From Neurospora intermedia (Eukaryota > Ascomycota > Sordariomycetes > Sordariales > Sordariaceae): 64,000 nucleotides of DNA. The DNA is taken from contig BTPP01000007.1 in assembly GCA_037102815.1 (NCBI GenBank), positions 2,232,001 to 2,296,000 on the forward strand, written 5' to 3'. The notes under the pieces are model-generated. The model worked only from the letters and a program-made list of their open reading frames with translations. It had not been told where the DNA came from and made no database searches. A program made the position numbers and the translations under genes. Positions 13,787 through 26,649 of this stretch are shown piece by piece; positions within the stretch are counted from its first letter, which is position 1; the number at the start of each line of letters is the position of its first letter.

Positions 13787-16700
13787 TTAGACCCCTAAAA
13801 ATTATATCGATTCTATTAATTAAAGTATTATTTCTCTAAATTAAAGAATTTCTATCCTTAGTACCTTCGTTTATATAAAGTATATTAATTTTATTTTAAT
13901 TACTTCGAATTCTATACCCCTCGCTCCTATTTATTCCGAATATATTTCTTATACTATTTATAACGTCCGGCAATTTTCTTTAATAGTACGGACTATTATT
14001 ATAATATTAGTATTATTAATAAAGCCGACTATAATTATATTCGGGATTATTCCTAATTTCTAATATAGTAGAGTAATAAAGAGAATAAATAAAATAGGGG
14101 AGAGGGGGGAACTTTATAGTATTTTCATAATAATTATATAGGGGTAGGAAGTTTTATTATTGAAGAAGAGAAAGCCTCTTCTTCCGGTAATAAAGCTCGC
14201 TACCTACCGAATAATCTATATTGGGAATTATATTTCCTATAGGGTATATAGAAACTACCTATAATTAATTCTATTGAACGCTCCCTTTAAATTTAGGAGT
14301 ATAAGGGACGTTATAGCCCCGAACTTTTAGGCTATATATATTATATTAATAATTACCCGGACTATAAATTCTATTAAACGGCTTGCTTAATTATTTATTT
14401 AGCCCTCTAATAAAAGGTTAAATTCTTCAATTATTTATATAAACCTTTTAATTACAAACCTTTCAAAGATTCTTTCTATATTACTAAATAGTAATATTAA
14501 TTTTTATACGCCTACTAGCCTCTATTAGACGGTATTCTTCCTAAACTTCTTAAGGATAACTATTTTTATATTTTTAAATTACTATAGGAAATATTTAAAC
14601 CGGAAATTAATAGATACTAAATATACTATAATTTATTAGAACGGTTATTTATATAACTTTCAAAATTTATTTAAATATTAATCGATCCTAGGGATTTTAT
14701 TAGGCGCTATTTAGGAAATTATATTCTAAATATCCTCCTTATTAATTAATTTATTAATAACTATCGGTTTAGTATTATTTAATAATTTAATCCAATTTAG
14801 TAGGTAGTCCGTTGGGACCTCTATTTTTAGGAAGAAATAATCGGTAAAGATTTCGGTTTTATTACTATAATCTCCAATTTTTATTATTCCTTCGTAAGTT
14901 TAAAGGGTTAGTAATTTAAATAGATCTATTAATCGGTAATTCCGGATATAAGCCTATTATTCTAAAGGCCAAAATCGATTTAGATTCTTCGAAACTTCGG
15001 TAATACTATTATACTACGTAACTTATTAGGCTTTTATAATTATCCTCTTCTTTTTTATTATAATTTTAATAAAATTACTCTGATTTAATATTATTTAGTA
15101 TTTAAACTACTTTTAATATATCCTCTATACTTCTTTTATTACCGTTTTATATTCTAATATTTACTAATTTACTTTCCTCCTTCGACCTTTCTTTTAATAT
15201 AGGACGAATTCTTCTATAATATTTGTAAATTCCCTATCGAATTTATAAAAGGCGAACTTAAAATCCTCTATTATATTAATCCTTTTTAAGATTAATATTT
15301 ATTTCTCTAACGCTTCCTTTACTTTTATTATATTTATAAGATTCTAATTATATCCTCCTTCTTTTTCCGCTTTTTTATTTTTTCTTTCTATTTAAATTTA
15401 AATTTTGTAAGGATAATAGTCCGAATTAATTTATTCGTATTTCTACGTTCCCTAATATTTAGTTTCAACTTTAGGTAATAATTATATATAATCGATTATT
15501 CTATCCCTCTCTCTTTATATTATATTCCCGAATTTTATTAATTTACTATAGGGGGTAAGTAAATTAAATTTCTAGTATTATACTTATATAAGGAGGCGAG
15601 CGGCCTTCGGACTAATTTCATTTTTTAAATCCTAATTAGAATAATAAAAATTATAATCCCTAATTGTAATTAAATTTTCCGCCGGGGGTCCCACTTTAAT
15701 AAAATTAAGGAGCGGCGATCTTTATTAATCTTTTAATATTCCCTTTATAAAAATAGGAGAATAAATAGAAAAAACGGTCGTTAGGTCCTTTAAATTCTTA
15801 AATATTATTATAGTCCAATTTTTTCCGGTTTAGAAATTTAAGTCTTTTAAATTCTATTTTTTATTTATATATATTACTACCCTCCTTTTCTTTATATAAT
15901 CGACCCTAAAATATCTTCTACTTTTAGGACGGTAAATATCCTTATTTAAATTTCTACCCGGCTTTTAAATTGCTATAACGTTATAGGTTTCCTTTTATTC
16001 GAATAGAAGTTTCCCTCTTTCGTACGATTTTCCTATATTCTAATAGAGTATTTCTAATTGGATTATTAATTACTTTAAAATAGGGTTCTTTCTAGTCCCT
16101 TAATAGAGGATAAGGGTATTATTTCCCTAAGGGGGGTTATAATTGTAGAAGTATTATTACCGTTATATAATTAATTCCCCTTTATATTTTATAAATGTAT
16201 ATAAATATCTATTGGACCCTACGGGTTTAACGGCTTCGGTCGGGAGGACGGGCCGACGATCTTCTTTAGCCGTCCCCTCTTTATAATTCCTCTAATATAT
16301 TTTTTTAGGGTAGTAATAGTATAGGAATTAAGGGGGGCGTTTGGAAGGATGCCTTCGTTTATAGTCTCTATTATTAATTTTAATACTTTTCCGGTTAAAT
16401 TCTTATAGGGGGCGAATATTTATAGCCTTTCGGCGTATATATTAAACGCTAATATAATTACCTTCCGGAGAATAAAGTACTCTTTATAATTATACGTATA
16501 ATAGCCCTTTTCCTTATACGGTTTATAATAAATAAATAATTTATTATTATTAAATAGATAATTTACTTCGCCGAAGCAATCTCCTTCGGATTTAACTTCG
16601 TTATAATAGGCGTAGATATTTTTTTAATAGTAGAATTTTATTATATATCCGATTCCCTAGTATTTAAAGTATTATTAAACGTTATTCGAAATTTAGAACG

Positions 16701-18480
16701 GTTCGTATAAGTATACGCCGCCGTTCTAAAGGAAAAGGTTATCCTAGAAGAAGTATACTACTAATATAATAGTAATTTCTATTAGAAATAGACTTTTCCT
16801 CTCTCCGTCCCTTCTTTTCTATAATTGAACTCTAATAATAGATACCTCCGGGTTTTTCTCCTTTATTATATTTAATATAGCTTCCGCTATAGTATAATTA
16901 TTAATACTATTTTAAAGTATATTTTAAATTAGTACGCCTATAGTATTTATAGTAATAAAAGTATTAGGGCTAAAAACTTCTTTAGCCTATATTTAATTAT
17001 ATTAATACTAATTATATATAGATTCGTTGAAAATAATTATATAATTTCCGGTTATTAGTATTCTAATAGCCGCTCGGATTATTAGGCCGGTATTCTTCTT
17101 ACTTAGGTACGTAATTAAAATTATTTTCGTATCTTTATTTAAATAATTTACAAATTCGGCGGTAATTAGCGCTCCCTTAATAGTAAATTATCGTTCGAAA
17201 TTAGAAGGGATAAATTTTTTAATAATAGTAAATAACTATTAGAGGGTAGTACTAATTTTATTTAGGCTAGTTTTCGTTATAATATTAGCCTAATACTTCG
17301 GTACTTCTTAAATACCTTTTTTAATTTCCTTTAGAATATCCTTCTTTAAATTATTAAAATCCTTCTTAGTAATAAACTAATTAGTTCCAACCTTACTAAC
17401 CTTAGGTTGTATAGACCTACTTTTTCTAACGTATACCTTCGCGAATTCGAAAAGTAATTGTCGAACCTAACGATAATCCTTAATCGAAACGGTATTATAG
17501 TCTATAAATTTATTTACTCTAGTAATGAACTTCTTTAATATTTTATTATCTTCCTCTATTTTATCCGAAGTCTTTGTAATAAGTACGGCTTTAGGATTAT
17601 TATATATTAAAATCTCCGCGAATAGGTTATAAATACTATTTTCGAATTTACAAATACTATTATCGATAGCTATCGGTAACGACGATATAACGCCGTTGTT
17701 ACGCTCGTCGTAGGATATTGTAAGGGATGTAAATAACCTTCCTAAGTCGATTGCCGTTATTAGTTTTCGTTTTGGAGTACTCCTCGACTAGAAATCGGCG
17801 TTTCCGGTTTTAAAGCAGTTTTGGTAGGCGAAGAGGAGTAGCTTAATTAAATTAGTTTATATACGTACGTAAGGTAGATAGGTCGCGTAGAGTAGAAATT
17901 TATTTTTTATTTGTATTGTAATTAGAGGCGGGATTATAATTGTTATTATAATTATAAATACAAATTGTAATTAGTTTATCGGTATCCTATTAGGGGGGCT
18001 TAGGGTATATAATAATAAGAGAGAAAACCTCTTCCATAATATTATTAAAATTATTATTAATATCCTCGATATTTACTTTACACAATATATAACTATCTAC
18101 TATCGGGCTACCTTTAAGCTAATTACCTAAGTTAATTATTATATTAAGTTCTTTCTTTTATAGTCGTAAATTATAGGTGTCCCTAACTAAGGCTTCCTTT
18201 TCTTTATAGGTATATACTATAATATTTAGTTATGATTCAAGTCCTTGCTATTTAATTTATTGAAGTAATATTTAAGGGCTATTGGGTTTTAATCGGCGTT
18301 TCGATTGCGATCAAACCGACTTATAAGGTTCTAGGGTAGTTAGAATATTATTATTACCGTCCTCAGTTTTATAATAATAATTAATTTGATCTTATATAAC
18401 GGTATATATATTTACGAGCGAGAGCTAGCGTAGGAAAGATATAGTATAAATTAAATATAAAATTAAAGCTAAAGAGGGAA
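13787..18480 (-). mobile_element. Tad-like LINE, copy 1 (3' end missing)
   Basis: Minus-strand non-LTR retrotransposon. Between 13,787 and about 17,825 it aligns along its length with 22,603-26,645. The shared region contains reverse-transcriptase hallmarks, clearest in copy 2: a LLFSNIGK-like box, a KGIFNRIN-like box (from D-x-KGAFD-x-V) and an SSPLSFILF-like box (from GSPLSPILF). Right of 17,825 the minus strand continues into ORF1-like sequence to about 18,480, so this copy is longer at its 5' side than copy 2. The homology stops at 13,787, so the C-terminal linker and zinc-type region present in copy 2 are absent here. Heavy RIP with many stops; inactive. Confidence 0.8.
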
Positions 18481-18667
18481 AAGAAGACGTCCTAAGGTGG
18501 GTTGGTTGTACGAGGTTAAATGCCTGCGCGCCAGCGACCCACAGTGGGTCCTACACCTAGTCTGTAGATACGGTGCCTGAACCGTGAAGGCGGCACGCCT
18601 ACACGTAACCCTAGTCTTCTAGGGAGTTATGGGACTGGACTATAATAGGGAGGTTTAGCTAACAATC
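18481..18667. other. Short unmutated GC-rich patch
   Basis: Normal base composition, with a CCCACAGTGGG palindrome and a CCCTAG...CTAGGG hairpin. It might be a SINE or the 5' end of a LINE family member. I see no A/B box I trust and no coding sequence. Confidence 0.4.
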
Positions 18668-18790
18668 CTTTTCGGCCGTCCCCTTTTTACGCCTCTTTTA
18701 ATATATTTCTCTAGGGTAGTAATAGTACGGGAGCTAGGAGGGGCATCTAGTAGGATGCTCTCGTCTATAGTTTCTATTATTAGCTTACTA
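18668..18790 (-). mobile_element. LINE fragment (third copy), lightly mutated
   Basis: About 120 bp matching LINE copy 1 at roughly 16,262-16,383 and the corresponding part of copy 2 near 25,080-25,200. Landmarks are CGGCCGTCCCC, GGGTAGTAATAGTA and TATAGTTTCTATTATTA. It keeps more GC than either long copy, so it gives a better view of the ancestral sequence. It ends about 50 bp before the left LTR. Confidence 0.6.
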
Positions 18791-18842
18791 ACTCTAACGT
18801 AAGTTTATATTAATTACTTTCTAGAGTATTTATATTGCCTAG

Positions 18843-19081
18843 TGTTACGGGGCTGCTGCCCTAGAGGTTATATTGGGCTCTGTAGCCCGATCACCGCCGT
18901 AGCTCAGCCCGTTGGTTTATAGTAGCGCTACTTCGCTGCAGCGCTAGTTACGTACCTGTAGCCCCCTTTAAAAGGCCGCCGCCGCAAGCTCTACTTATAG
19001 ACCTTTCCCCCTTTCCTCTTTATAGAATTTTATCGATTATTTAGGTATAGTATTTGTATATATTCTATTGTCCCCCTTATA
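18843..19081 (+). repeat. Left (5') LTR
   Basis: Begins TGTTACGGGGCTGC and ends in a CCCCCTTATA-like edge. It contains a GC-rich half with AGCCCGTTGGTTTATAGTAG and a CT-rich CCTTTCCCCCTTTCCTC tract, both shared with the right LTR. This copy is less mutated than the right one. Confidence 0.88.
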
Positions 19082-19199
19082 TTAGGTTCTATCTCCTTTT
19101 ATTTGGATAGAGTTTGTAGCTTCGAGCGTAGCGATATTAGATATTAGTTATTAGAATAGTAGAATTTGGTGTATCCGTAAATATTAATGAAGATATAGT

Positions 19200-21400
19200 A
19201 TTTACTTTTTTTTCTTAGGATGCCCCCTCGGGCTTTATAGATATTACCGGTATTACCTTTGAGCCCAACTTTAAAAAGAGTATTATTAGCTTTATTACGG
19301 CTATTATTAATACCCTTAATATTAATAATTTGGATTTTATAAGAGTCCTCCGCTTTGTAGCTACGAACCCTACTTCGAGCCGCTCTTTAGCGTTGGAATT
19401 GAGCCTTTATTTTTCTACGATTATAGTTAGCCCCGCTAGCGATAACGATAACGGTAATAATAATAAATATATTTCTAGCCGGAAGCCCTTAATTCTCCCT
19501 ACGTAGGATAGTTAATAATTAATTTTCTCGTTCTACTATACACTATTAATTAAAATATATAATACTAATAATAAAGTAGGTTTCTATATAAATAAAAACG
19601 TTGCTTAGATAGAGATTCTGGGTACTTTGCCCGATAATAAGAAGAAGAAGTTAGAAGGGTTCTAGACTATATATATAATTAACGGCAATATAGACTTATA
19701 TATATATAGTCTTATTCCCTATACTATAAACTATAGCGCCTTATTAGTATAAGGTCCTTCTCTAGTTCTCTAGGGGGGAAAACCGTAAGACGTTAAGCGC
19801 CTCCGGATGAAAACCTCTAACTCTATTTCGGCCGTAATTTACTACGCTATTCCTACTTTATTTATAATTATAACAGTTCTTACCTACTGCTATAGCGAAT
19901 ATAATCTCGTTTCTTCCACCGCTATATTATCCTAATACTAGAATAATAGGAATAATAGGAATAGGATTAAGTTTAATATACCGCCTCCTTTACCGCTTCT
20001 TTATCTTATTCCTTATTGCTCCTTCTTTTGCCTCTTCCCTACTTCCCTATCCTATTTTTCTATTTACTACCCTACTTCTCCGCTTCCTTCCCTTATTTAT
20101 AAATACTTCTATTTCGTTATTTATTCTCCTATTCCGTAGTTTTACTTTTATTTATATCGGTATAAGGACCCTTTCCTTTATTTATATAATCCCCTTATAT
20201 AATACCCTTCCTAATCTTTCTCTTCTTTTTTCCTTATTACAATTTCTATTAAAATAGCTTCCTCCAGCCGCTATTATCCTAATTTTATCGATTTAACCTC
20301 TAATACGGAGGGTTCCTCCCCTATTATATCCCTAGGTCCTATATCCCCCACAATCCCCTCGGTTGTACCTTTAAAGCTTATATTCCTCGTTTATACCCTT
20401 TATAATTTCTTTAATAGTTATCCCCCTTAGAATTAATATAATTTCCTCCCTTCCTTTTTCGGTCCTTACATTAACTTAATTAATATTATCCGTAAAATTC
20501 CTTACTTTTATTATATTCTAAATCTCGCCTCTATTATATATTCTAATAATAAGCCTAATTCCTTTAATACCTTTAAAAAGGTTATTACCAATAGGACTTA
20601 CTTTATCTCGTCTATTAGTAGGTTCTTTATTCTCTATTCGTTTTTTTTATTATTTAATTCCTATACTCTTAATTAATAATATTTAGAATATTACTTATTA
20701 TTATACCTCCGGTAAATATATATTAAAGGTTCCTATTAATCTCTATAACGCCTATAACGTTATTTAAATAATAGTTATTATTATAGTATTAAGTAATTAG
20801 AATAAATTTAATTATAACCTAAATATCTTTATTTATATTACTAATAACTTTACTAATCGTATATATATTTATTTAAAATAGGACAATTTTCCTACCGACT
20901 ATAAACGTCTTCTTCGTACCCTAAATTATAATATTACCGAATAATAGTAGAAAGGTTACTACGAATTAATTATAAAAAATATTTATTATAATCGTATCCC
21001 TTCCTTATTTAATAGTAGTACTATAAACCTAATTCGGATTATATTTAATTCTAATAATAGTACTATTACTCCTATACGTATTATATTTAATAATAATAAT
21101 TATACTACTCCTATTTGTATAATTTCTAGTTCTAATAGTAATAATAGTTCTATTCCCGGTAGCCCTATAACTATCGATACTCTTAACTGCGCTTTTATAA
21201 ATAATAATTAAATCTAATAGTATTATAAAATTACTATAAATTAGGTTCGTATAATAGAATTATTCGAACAATTTTTTAAATATAATTAAACGTTCGTTAG
21301 ATAGTGCTTTTCGATTCTTATTATAACCGTAATTTAAATAATTCCTATCGTTAATATAAATATTTCCTCTTCGTTCCCGTCCTATTATTTTAATATTATT
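19200..21400 (+). pseudogene. gag-side region of the LTR element
   Basis: Plus-strand coding-like sequence between the left LTR and the inserted LINE. The part from about 20,640 to 21,300 has helical, charged, gag-like composition followed by a Ser/Asn-rich stretch. Gag is weakly conserved, so the assignment comes from position. Broken. Confidence 0.5.
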
Positions 21401-24400
21401 AATATTCTATTTTCTTTTTAGGAATACTTCGCAATTTCCTTATATTACTCCTCCTTTAATTCGATTATTAAATAATACTCTCTTAACCTCCCTAATTTTA
21501 ATACTTATAATAAAATCCTTTTAACTTTAATTTTATCGTTTAAATATTCCTAGAATTCTTCCTTTATTAATAATTAAATTTCTAAATTTAATTAGAAAAT
21601 AATATCTATATTAAAGTAATTTAAAATAATATAAACGAATATTTCTTTCTCGAACCTATAAACGTAAATAGGAGTTAGGACGCCTAATACTTTCCTCCGG
21701 TAGAAGAAGGCCCGGAGGTTAATAACTTCCGTTTTAACTTAAATAAGGAAGGAACTCTTCGTTTTAATTAGTAAATATAATTCTTCTTTATTTTCTTCTA
21801 ATTATTAGTGTCTTCCTTTCTTCTTCTTTATACTAACTATATATCGTTAAATAACTTTTCTATTAAATTTAAGGGTAAGGTTAGCGATAGTAAATTTATA
21901 CCGTCGCTCTAATTTTATTATTATTACTACTAAGTAATAATTATAGTACGATACTTATTCTTAATTTATTATATCCTTTAACTACTCTTCTCTATTAATA
22001 ATTATTAGCTTTAAAACTTATAATAGTAGTAATAGCTAAATCCCTAACTCCGAAGGGGGGTTAATTACTATTACTAATAATTTCTCCATTAATACTTATA
22101 TTTCGGCCTACTAAATTTTAATTATACTATTCTCTAATTTATTAGTAGGTAGTTAACTTCTAATTTATTATATTTAAATATAATTAAAAACCTAAATTAT
22201 AATCCCCCGGACGAATTGGGTTTAATCCGTCCGGACGAACCTTTCTTTAAAGGTTTGGACCCTTTTATTAAAGTAGAGGTCGAATAGCGGATAAAAGGTT
22301 TCTATCTCTAAATTTCGTACTAATATAGTTTTATATACCCTAACGATAATTCTTAAGTACTTAATTTAATATTTCGCTAACCTAATTACTATCCCCCGAA
22401 GTTTACTATAAATTTTAGTCGGTTAGTAGAATATTAAAACTCTATATATAATAGTACTATAGATATATTTAGTATATATTTCCCTTATCCGAATAAAGGA
22501 GTAACCCTATATCTTTACTATTAATTTTATAAATATATTTATTTATATTATTATTTTCTTTTTTACTACTTCTATATAAATTCTATAATTAAATTTATAG
22601 TCTAGCTAGACCCCTGGGAATTATATTAATTCCGTCGGTTAAAATACTACTTCTCTAAATTAGAAAATTTCTGTCCTTAGTACCCTCATCCGTATAAAGT
22701 ATATTAATTCTATTTTAATTACTTCGAACTTTATACCTTTTACCCCTACCTATTCTAAATATACTTCCTATACTATTTATAATATTCGGCAATTTTCTTC
22801 GGTAATATAAATTACTATTATAATATTAATATTATTGGCGAAGCTAATTATAATTATATTTAGAATTATTACTAACTTTTAATATAATAAAATAATAAAG
22901 AGAATAAATAAAATAAAGGAGAGGGGGGAACTTTATAGTATTTTAGTAATAATTATATAGGGGCGGGAGGTTTTATCGTCGAAAAAGAGAGAACCTTTTC
23001 TTCTAATAATAAAATTCGTTACCTACTAAATAATTTATATTAGGAATTATATTTCCTATAGGGTATATAGAAATTATTTATAATTAATTCTATTGAATAT
23101 TCCTTTTAAATTTAAAAATATAAAGGACGTTACAACCCCGAATTTTTAGGTTATATATATTATATCGGTAATTATTTAGACTATAAATTCTATTAAATAA
23201 CCTGCCTAATTACTAATTTAGCCCTTTAGTAGGAAATTAAATTCTTTAGTTATTTATATAACCCTTTTAGTAATAAATACTTCGAAAATTTTTCCTATAT
23301 TACTAAATAATAATATTAGCCTCTATACGCCCGCTAGCTTCTATTAGGTAGCGCTCTTCCCGGGTTTTTTAAGGATAATTATTTTTGTATCCTTAAATTA
23401 TTATAAGAAATATTTAAGTCGGAGGCTAGTAAATATTAAATATATTATAACTTACCGGAATAATTATTTATATAATTTTAAAAATTTATTTAAATATTAA
23501 TCGATCCCGGGGGTTTTATTAAGTACTATCCGGGAAAATATATTCTAAATATCCTCTTCGTCGATTAATTTACTAATAATTATCGGTTTAACGCTATTTA
23601 ATAGTTTAGTCCAATTTAGTAAATAGTTTATTAGGACTTCTACCTTCGGAAAGAAATAATTAATAAAAATTTCGGCCTTACTACTATAATTTCCAATTTT
23701 TATTACCCCTTTATAAATTTAAAAGGTTAATAGTTTGGGCGGGTCTATTAATCTATAGTTTTAGGTATAGGCCTATTATTCTAAGGGTTAAAGTCGATTC
23801 GGATTCTTCGAAGCTTTAGTAATACTATTATACTATATAGTTTATTAAATTTTCGTAATTATTCTCTTCTTTTTTATTATAATTTCGATAAAATCTTTCT
23901 AGTTTAATATTATCTAATATCTAAATTACTTTTAATATATCCTCTGCGCTTCTCTTATTACTATTTTATATTCTAATATTTATTAATTTACTTTCTTCCT
24001 TCAACCTTTCTTTTAGTACGGAACGAATTCCTCTATAATATTAGTAAATTTTCTATCGAATTTGCGAAAAGTAAATTCAAAATCCTTTATTATATCGATC
24101 CTCTCTAAAATTAATATCCGTTTCTCTAATATTTCCTTTACCTTTACTATATTTATAAAACTCTAATTATATTTTCCTTCTTCTTCTATTTTTTTATTTT
24201 TTCTTCCTATTTAGACTTAAATTTCCTAAGGGTAATAGTCCGAACCGGTTTATTCGTACCTTTATACTCCCTAATATTTAGCCTTAACTCCGGGTAATAG
24301 TTATATATAATTAATTATCCTATTCCTCTCTCCTTATATTATATTCCCGAATTTTATTAGTTTACTATAGGGAGTAAATAATTTCAATTTCTAGCGTTAT

Positions 24401-26645
24401 GCTTATATAAAGAGGCGAACGGCTTTTAAATTAATTTTATTCTCTAAATTCTAATTAAGATAATAGAAATTATAATCCTTAATTATAATTAAGTTTCCTG
24501 CTAGGGGCCTAACCTTGAGAAATTTAAGGAGTGGTAATTCTTATTAATATTTTAGTATTCCCTATATAAAAATAGGAGAGTAGATAAAAAAGACGGTCGT
24601 TAGGTCCTTTAAACTTTTAAATATTATTATAGTTTAATCCTTTCCGGTTCGGAAATTTAGGTCCTTTAAATTCTATTTCTTATTTATATATATTACTACC
24701 CTTCCCTTTTCTATATAATCGACCCTAAAATATCTCCCGCCTTTAGGACGGTAAATATCCTTATTTAAATTTCTATTTAGCTTCTAAATTGCTATAATGT
24801 TATAAATTTCTTCTTATTCGAATAAAAGCTTCCCTCTTTCGTATAATTTCCTTATATTCTAATAAAATATTTTTAATTAAATTATTAATTACCTTAAAAT
24901 AGGGTTCTTTTTAATCCTTCTACGGAGGATAAGAGTATTACTTCTTTAAAGGGGGCTATAATTATATAAGTATTATTACTATTATACGATTAATTCCCTC
25001 CTATATTTTAAGAATATATATAAATATTTATCGGACTTTAAAGGTTTAATAGTTTTAATTATAAAAACGGGCCGACGATTTTCTTCGGCCGTCCCTTCTT
25101 TATAATTCCTCTAATATATCTCTTTAGGGTAGTAATAATATAGAAATTAAAGAGGGCGTTCGGGAGGATGCCTTTGTTTATAGTCTCTATTATTAATTTT
25201 AATACTTTTCCGGCCGGGTTTTTATAGGGGGCGAACGTCCGCGGCCTTTCAATGTATATAATAAACGCCTTTGTAATTACCTTCCGAAAAATAGGATATT
25301 CTTTACAATTATATATATAATAGCCCTTCTTCCTATATAGTTTATAATAAACGAATAATTTATTATTATTAAACGGGTAATTTACTTTACTAAAGTAATT
25401 TCTTTTATATTTAGTTTCGTTATAACGGGCGTAAATATTTTTTTAATAGTAGAATTTTACTATATATCTAATTCCCTAATATTTAAAGTATTATTAAACG
25501 TTATTCGAAGTTTAGAACGGTTCGTATAAGTATATACTACTATCCTAAAGGAAGAGGTTATTTTAAAGGAAATATACTACTAATATAATAACGACTTCTA
25601 TTAAAAGTAAGCTTCTATTCTCTCTATCCCTTCTTTTCTATAGCCGAACTCTAATAATAAATACTTTTAGGTTCTTCTCCTTCGCTACATTCGATATAAC
25701 TTCCGCCGTAGTATAATTATTAATACTATTCTAAAATATACCCCGAATTAGTACGCTTATAGTATTTATAATAATAAAAGTATTAGGGCCGAAAATTTCT
25801 TTAGCCTATATTTAATTATACTAGTACTAATTATATATAAATTTATTAATTACAATTATATAATCTTTAATTATTAATATTCTAATAACCGTTTAAATTA
25901 CTAAGCCGGTATTCTTCTTACCTAAATATATAATTAAGGTCGTCTTTATATTTTTATTCGAATAATTTATAAATTTAGTAATAGTCGTCGCTCCTTTAAT
26001 AGTAAATTATCGTTCGAAATTAAAAGGGATAAACTTCTTAATAATAGTAAATAATTATTAGAAGGTAATACTAATTTTACTCGAGCTAACTTTCGCTATA
26101 ATATCGGCCTAATCTTTTAGTACCTTTTAAATACCTTTTTTAATTTCCTTTAAAATATCCTTCTTTAAGTTATTAAAATCCTTCTTAGTAATAAACTAGT
26201 CGGTTCCAACCTTACTAACCTTGGGTCGTATAGACCTACTTTTTCTAATATATACCTTTACGAATTTAAGAAGTAATTCTTAAACTTAACGACAATCTTT
26301 AGTCGAAATAGTATTATAGTTTATAGACTTATTTGCTCTAATAATAAATTTCTTTAATATTTTATCGTCTTCCTCTATTTTATTCGAAGTTTTTGTAATA
26401 AATACGGCTTTAGGATTATTATATACTAAAATCTCCGTAAGCGGATTATAAACGCTATTTTCGAATTTATAAGTACTATTATCGATAGCCATCGGTAATA
26501 ATAATATAATACCGTCGCTACGCTCGTCGTAGGATATTGTAAGGGATGTAAACGACCCTCCTAAATCGATTACCGTTGTTAGTTTTCGTTTTAGAGCACT
26601 CCTTAACTAGAAATTGGCGTTTCCAGTTTCAAAGCAGTTTTAGTT
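21400..26645 (-). mobile_element. Tad-like LINE, copy 2 (5'-truncated), inserted in the LTR element
   Basis: Minus-strand LINE. From right to left it carries an ORF1/endonuclease-side region, a reverse transcriptase (about 22.7-23.6 kb, with FSNIGK-, KGIFNRIN- and SSPLSFILF-like boxes) and a linker near 22.3 kb (VYKTI...LEIE...PL-like, from the GAYK-T-x-LE-x-E-x-PPL pattern of fungal Tad-type LINEs). A C-terminal region near 21.7 kb reads LRAFFYRRKV (from LRAFLFRRKVP) followed by a decayed Cys/His cluster. The right edge at 26,645 lies inside the sequence that copy 1 continues, so this copy is 5'-truncated, as is usual for target-primed insertion. The left edge is approximate. Many stops; inactive. 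Confidence 0.85.
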
Positions 26646-26649
26646 TTGG

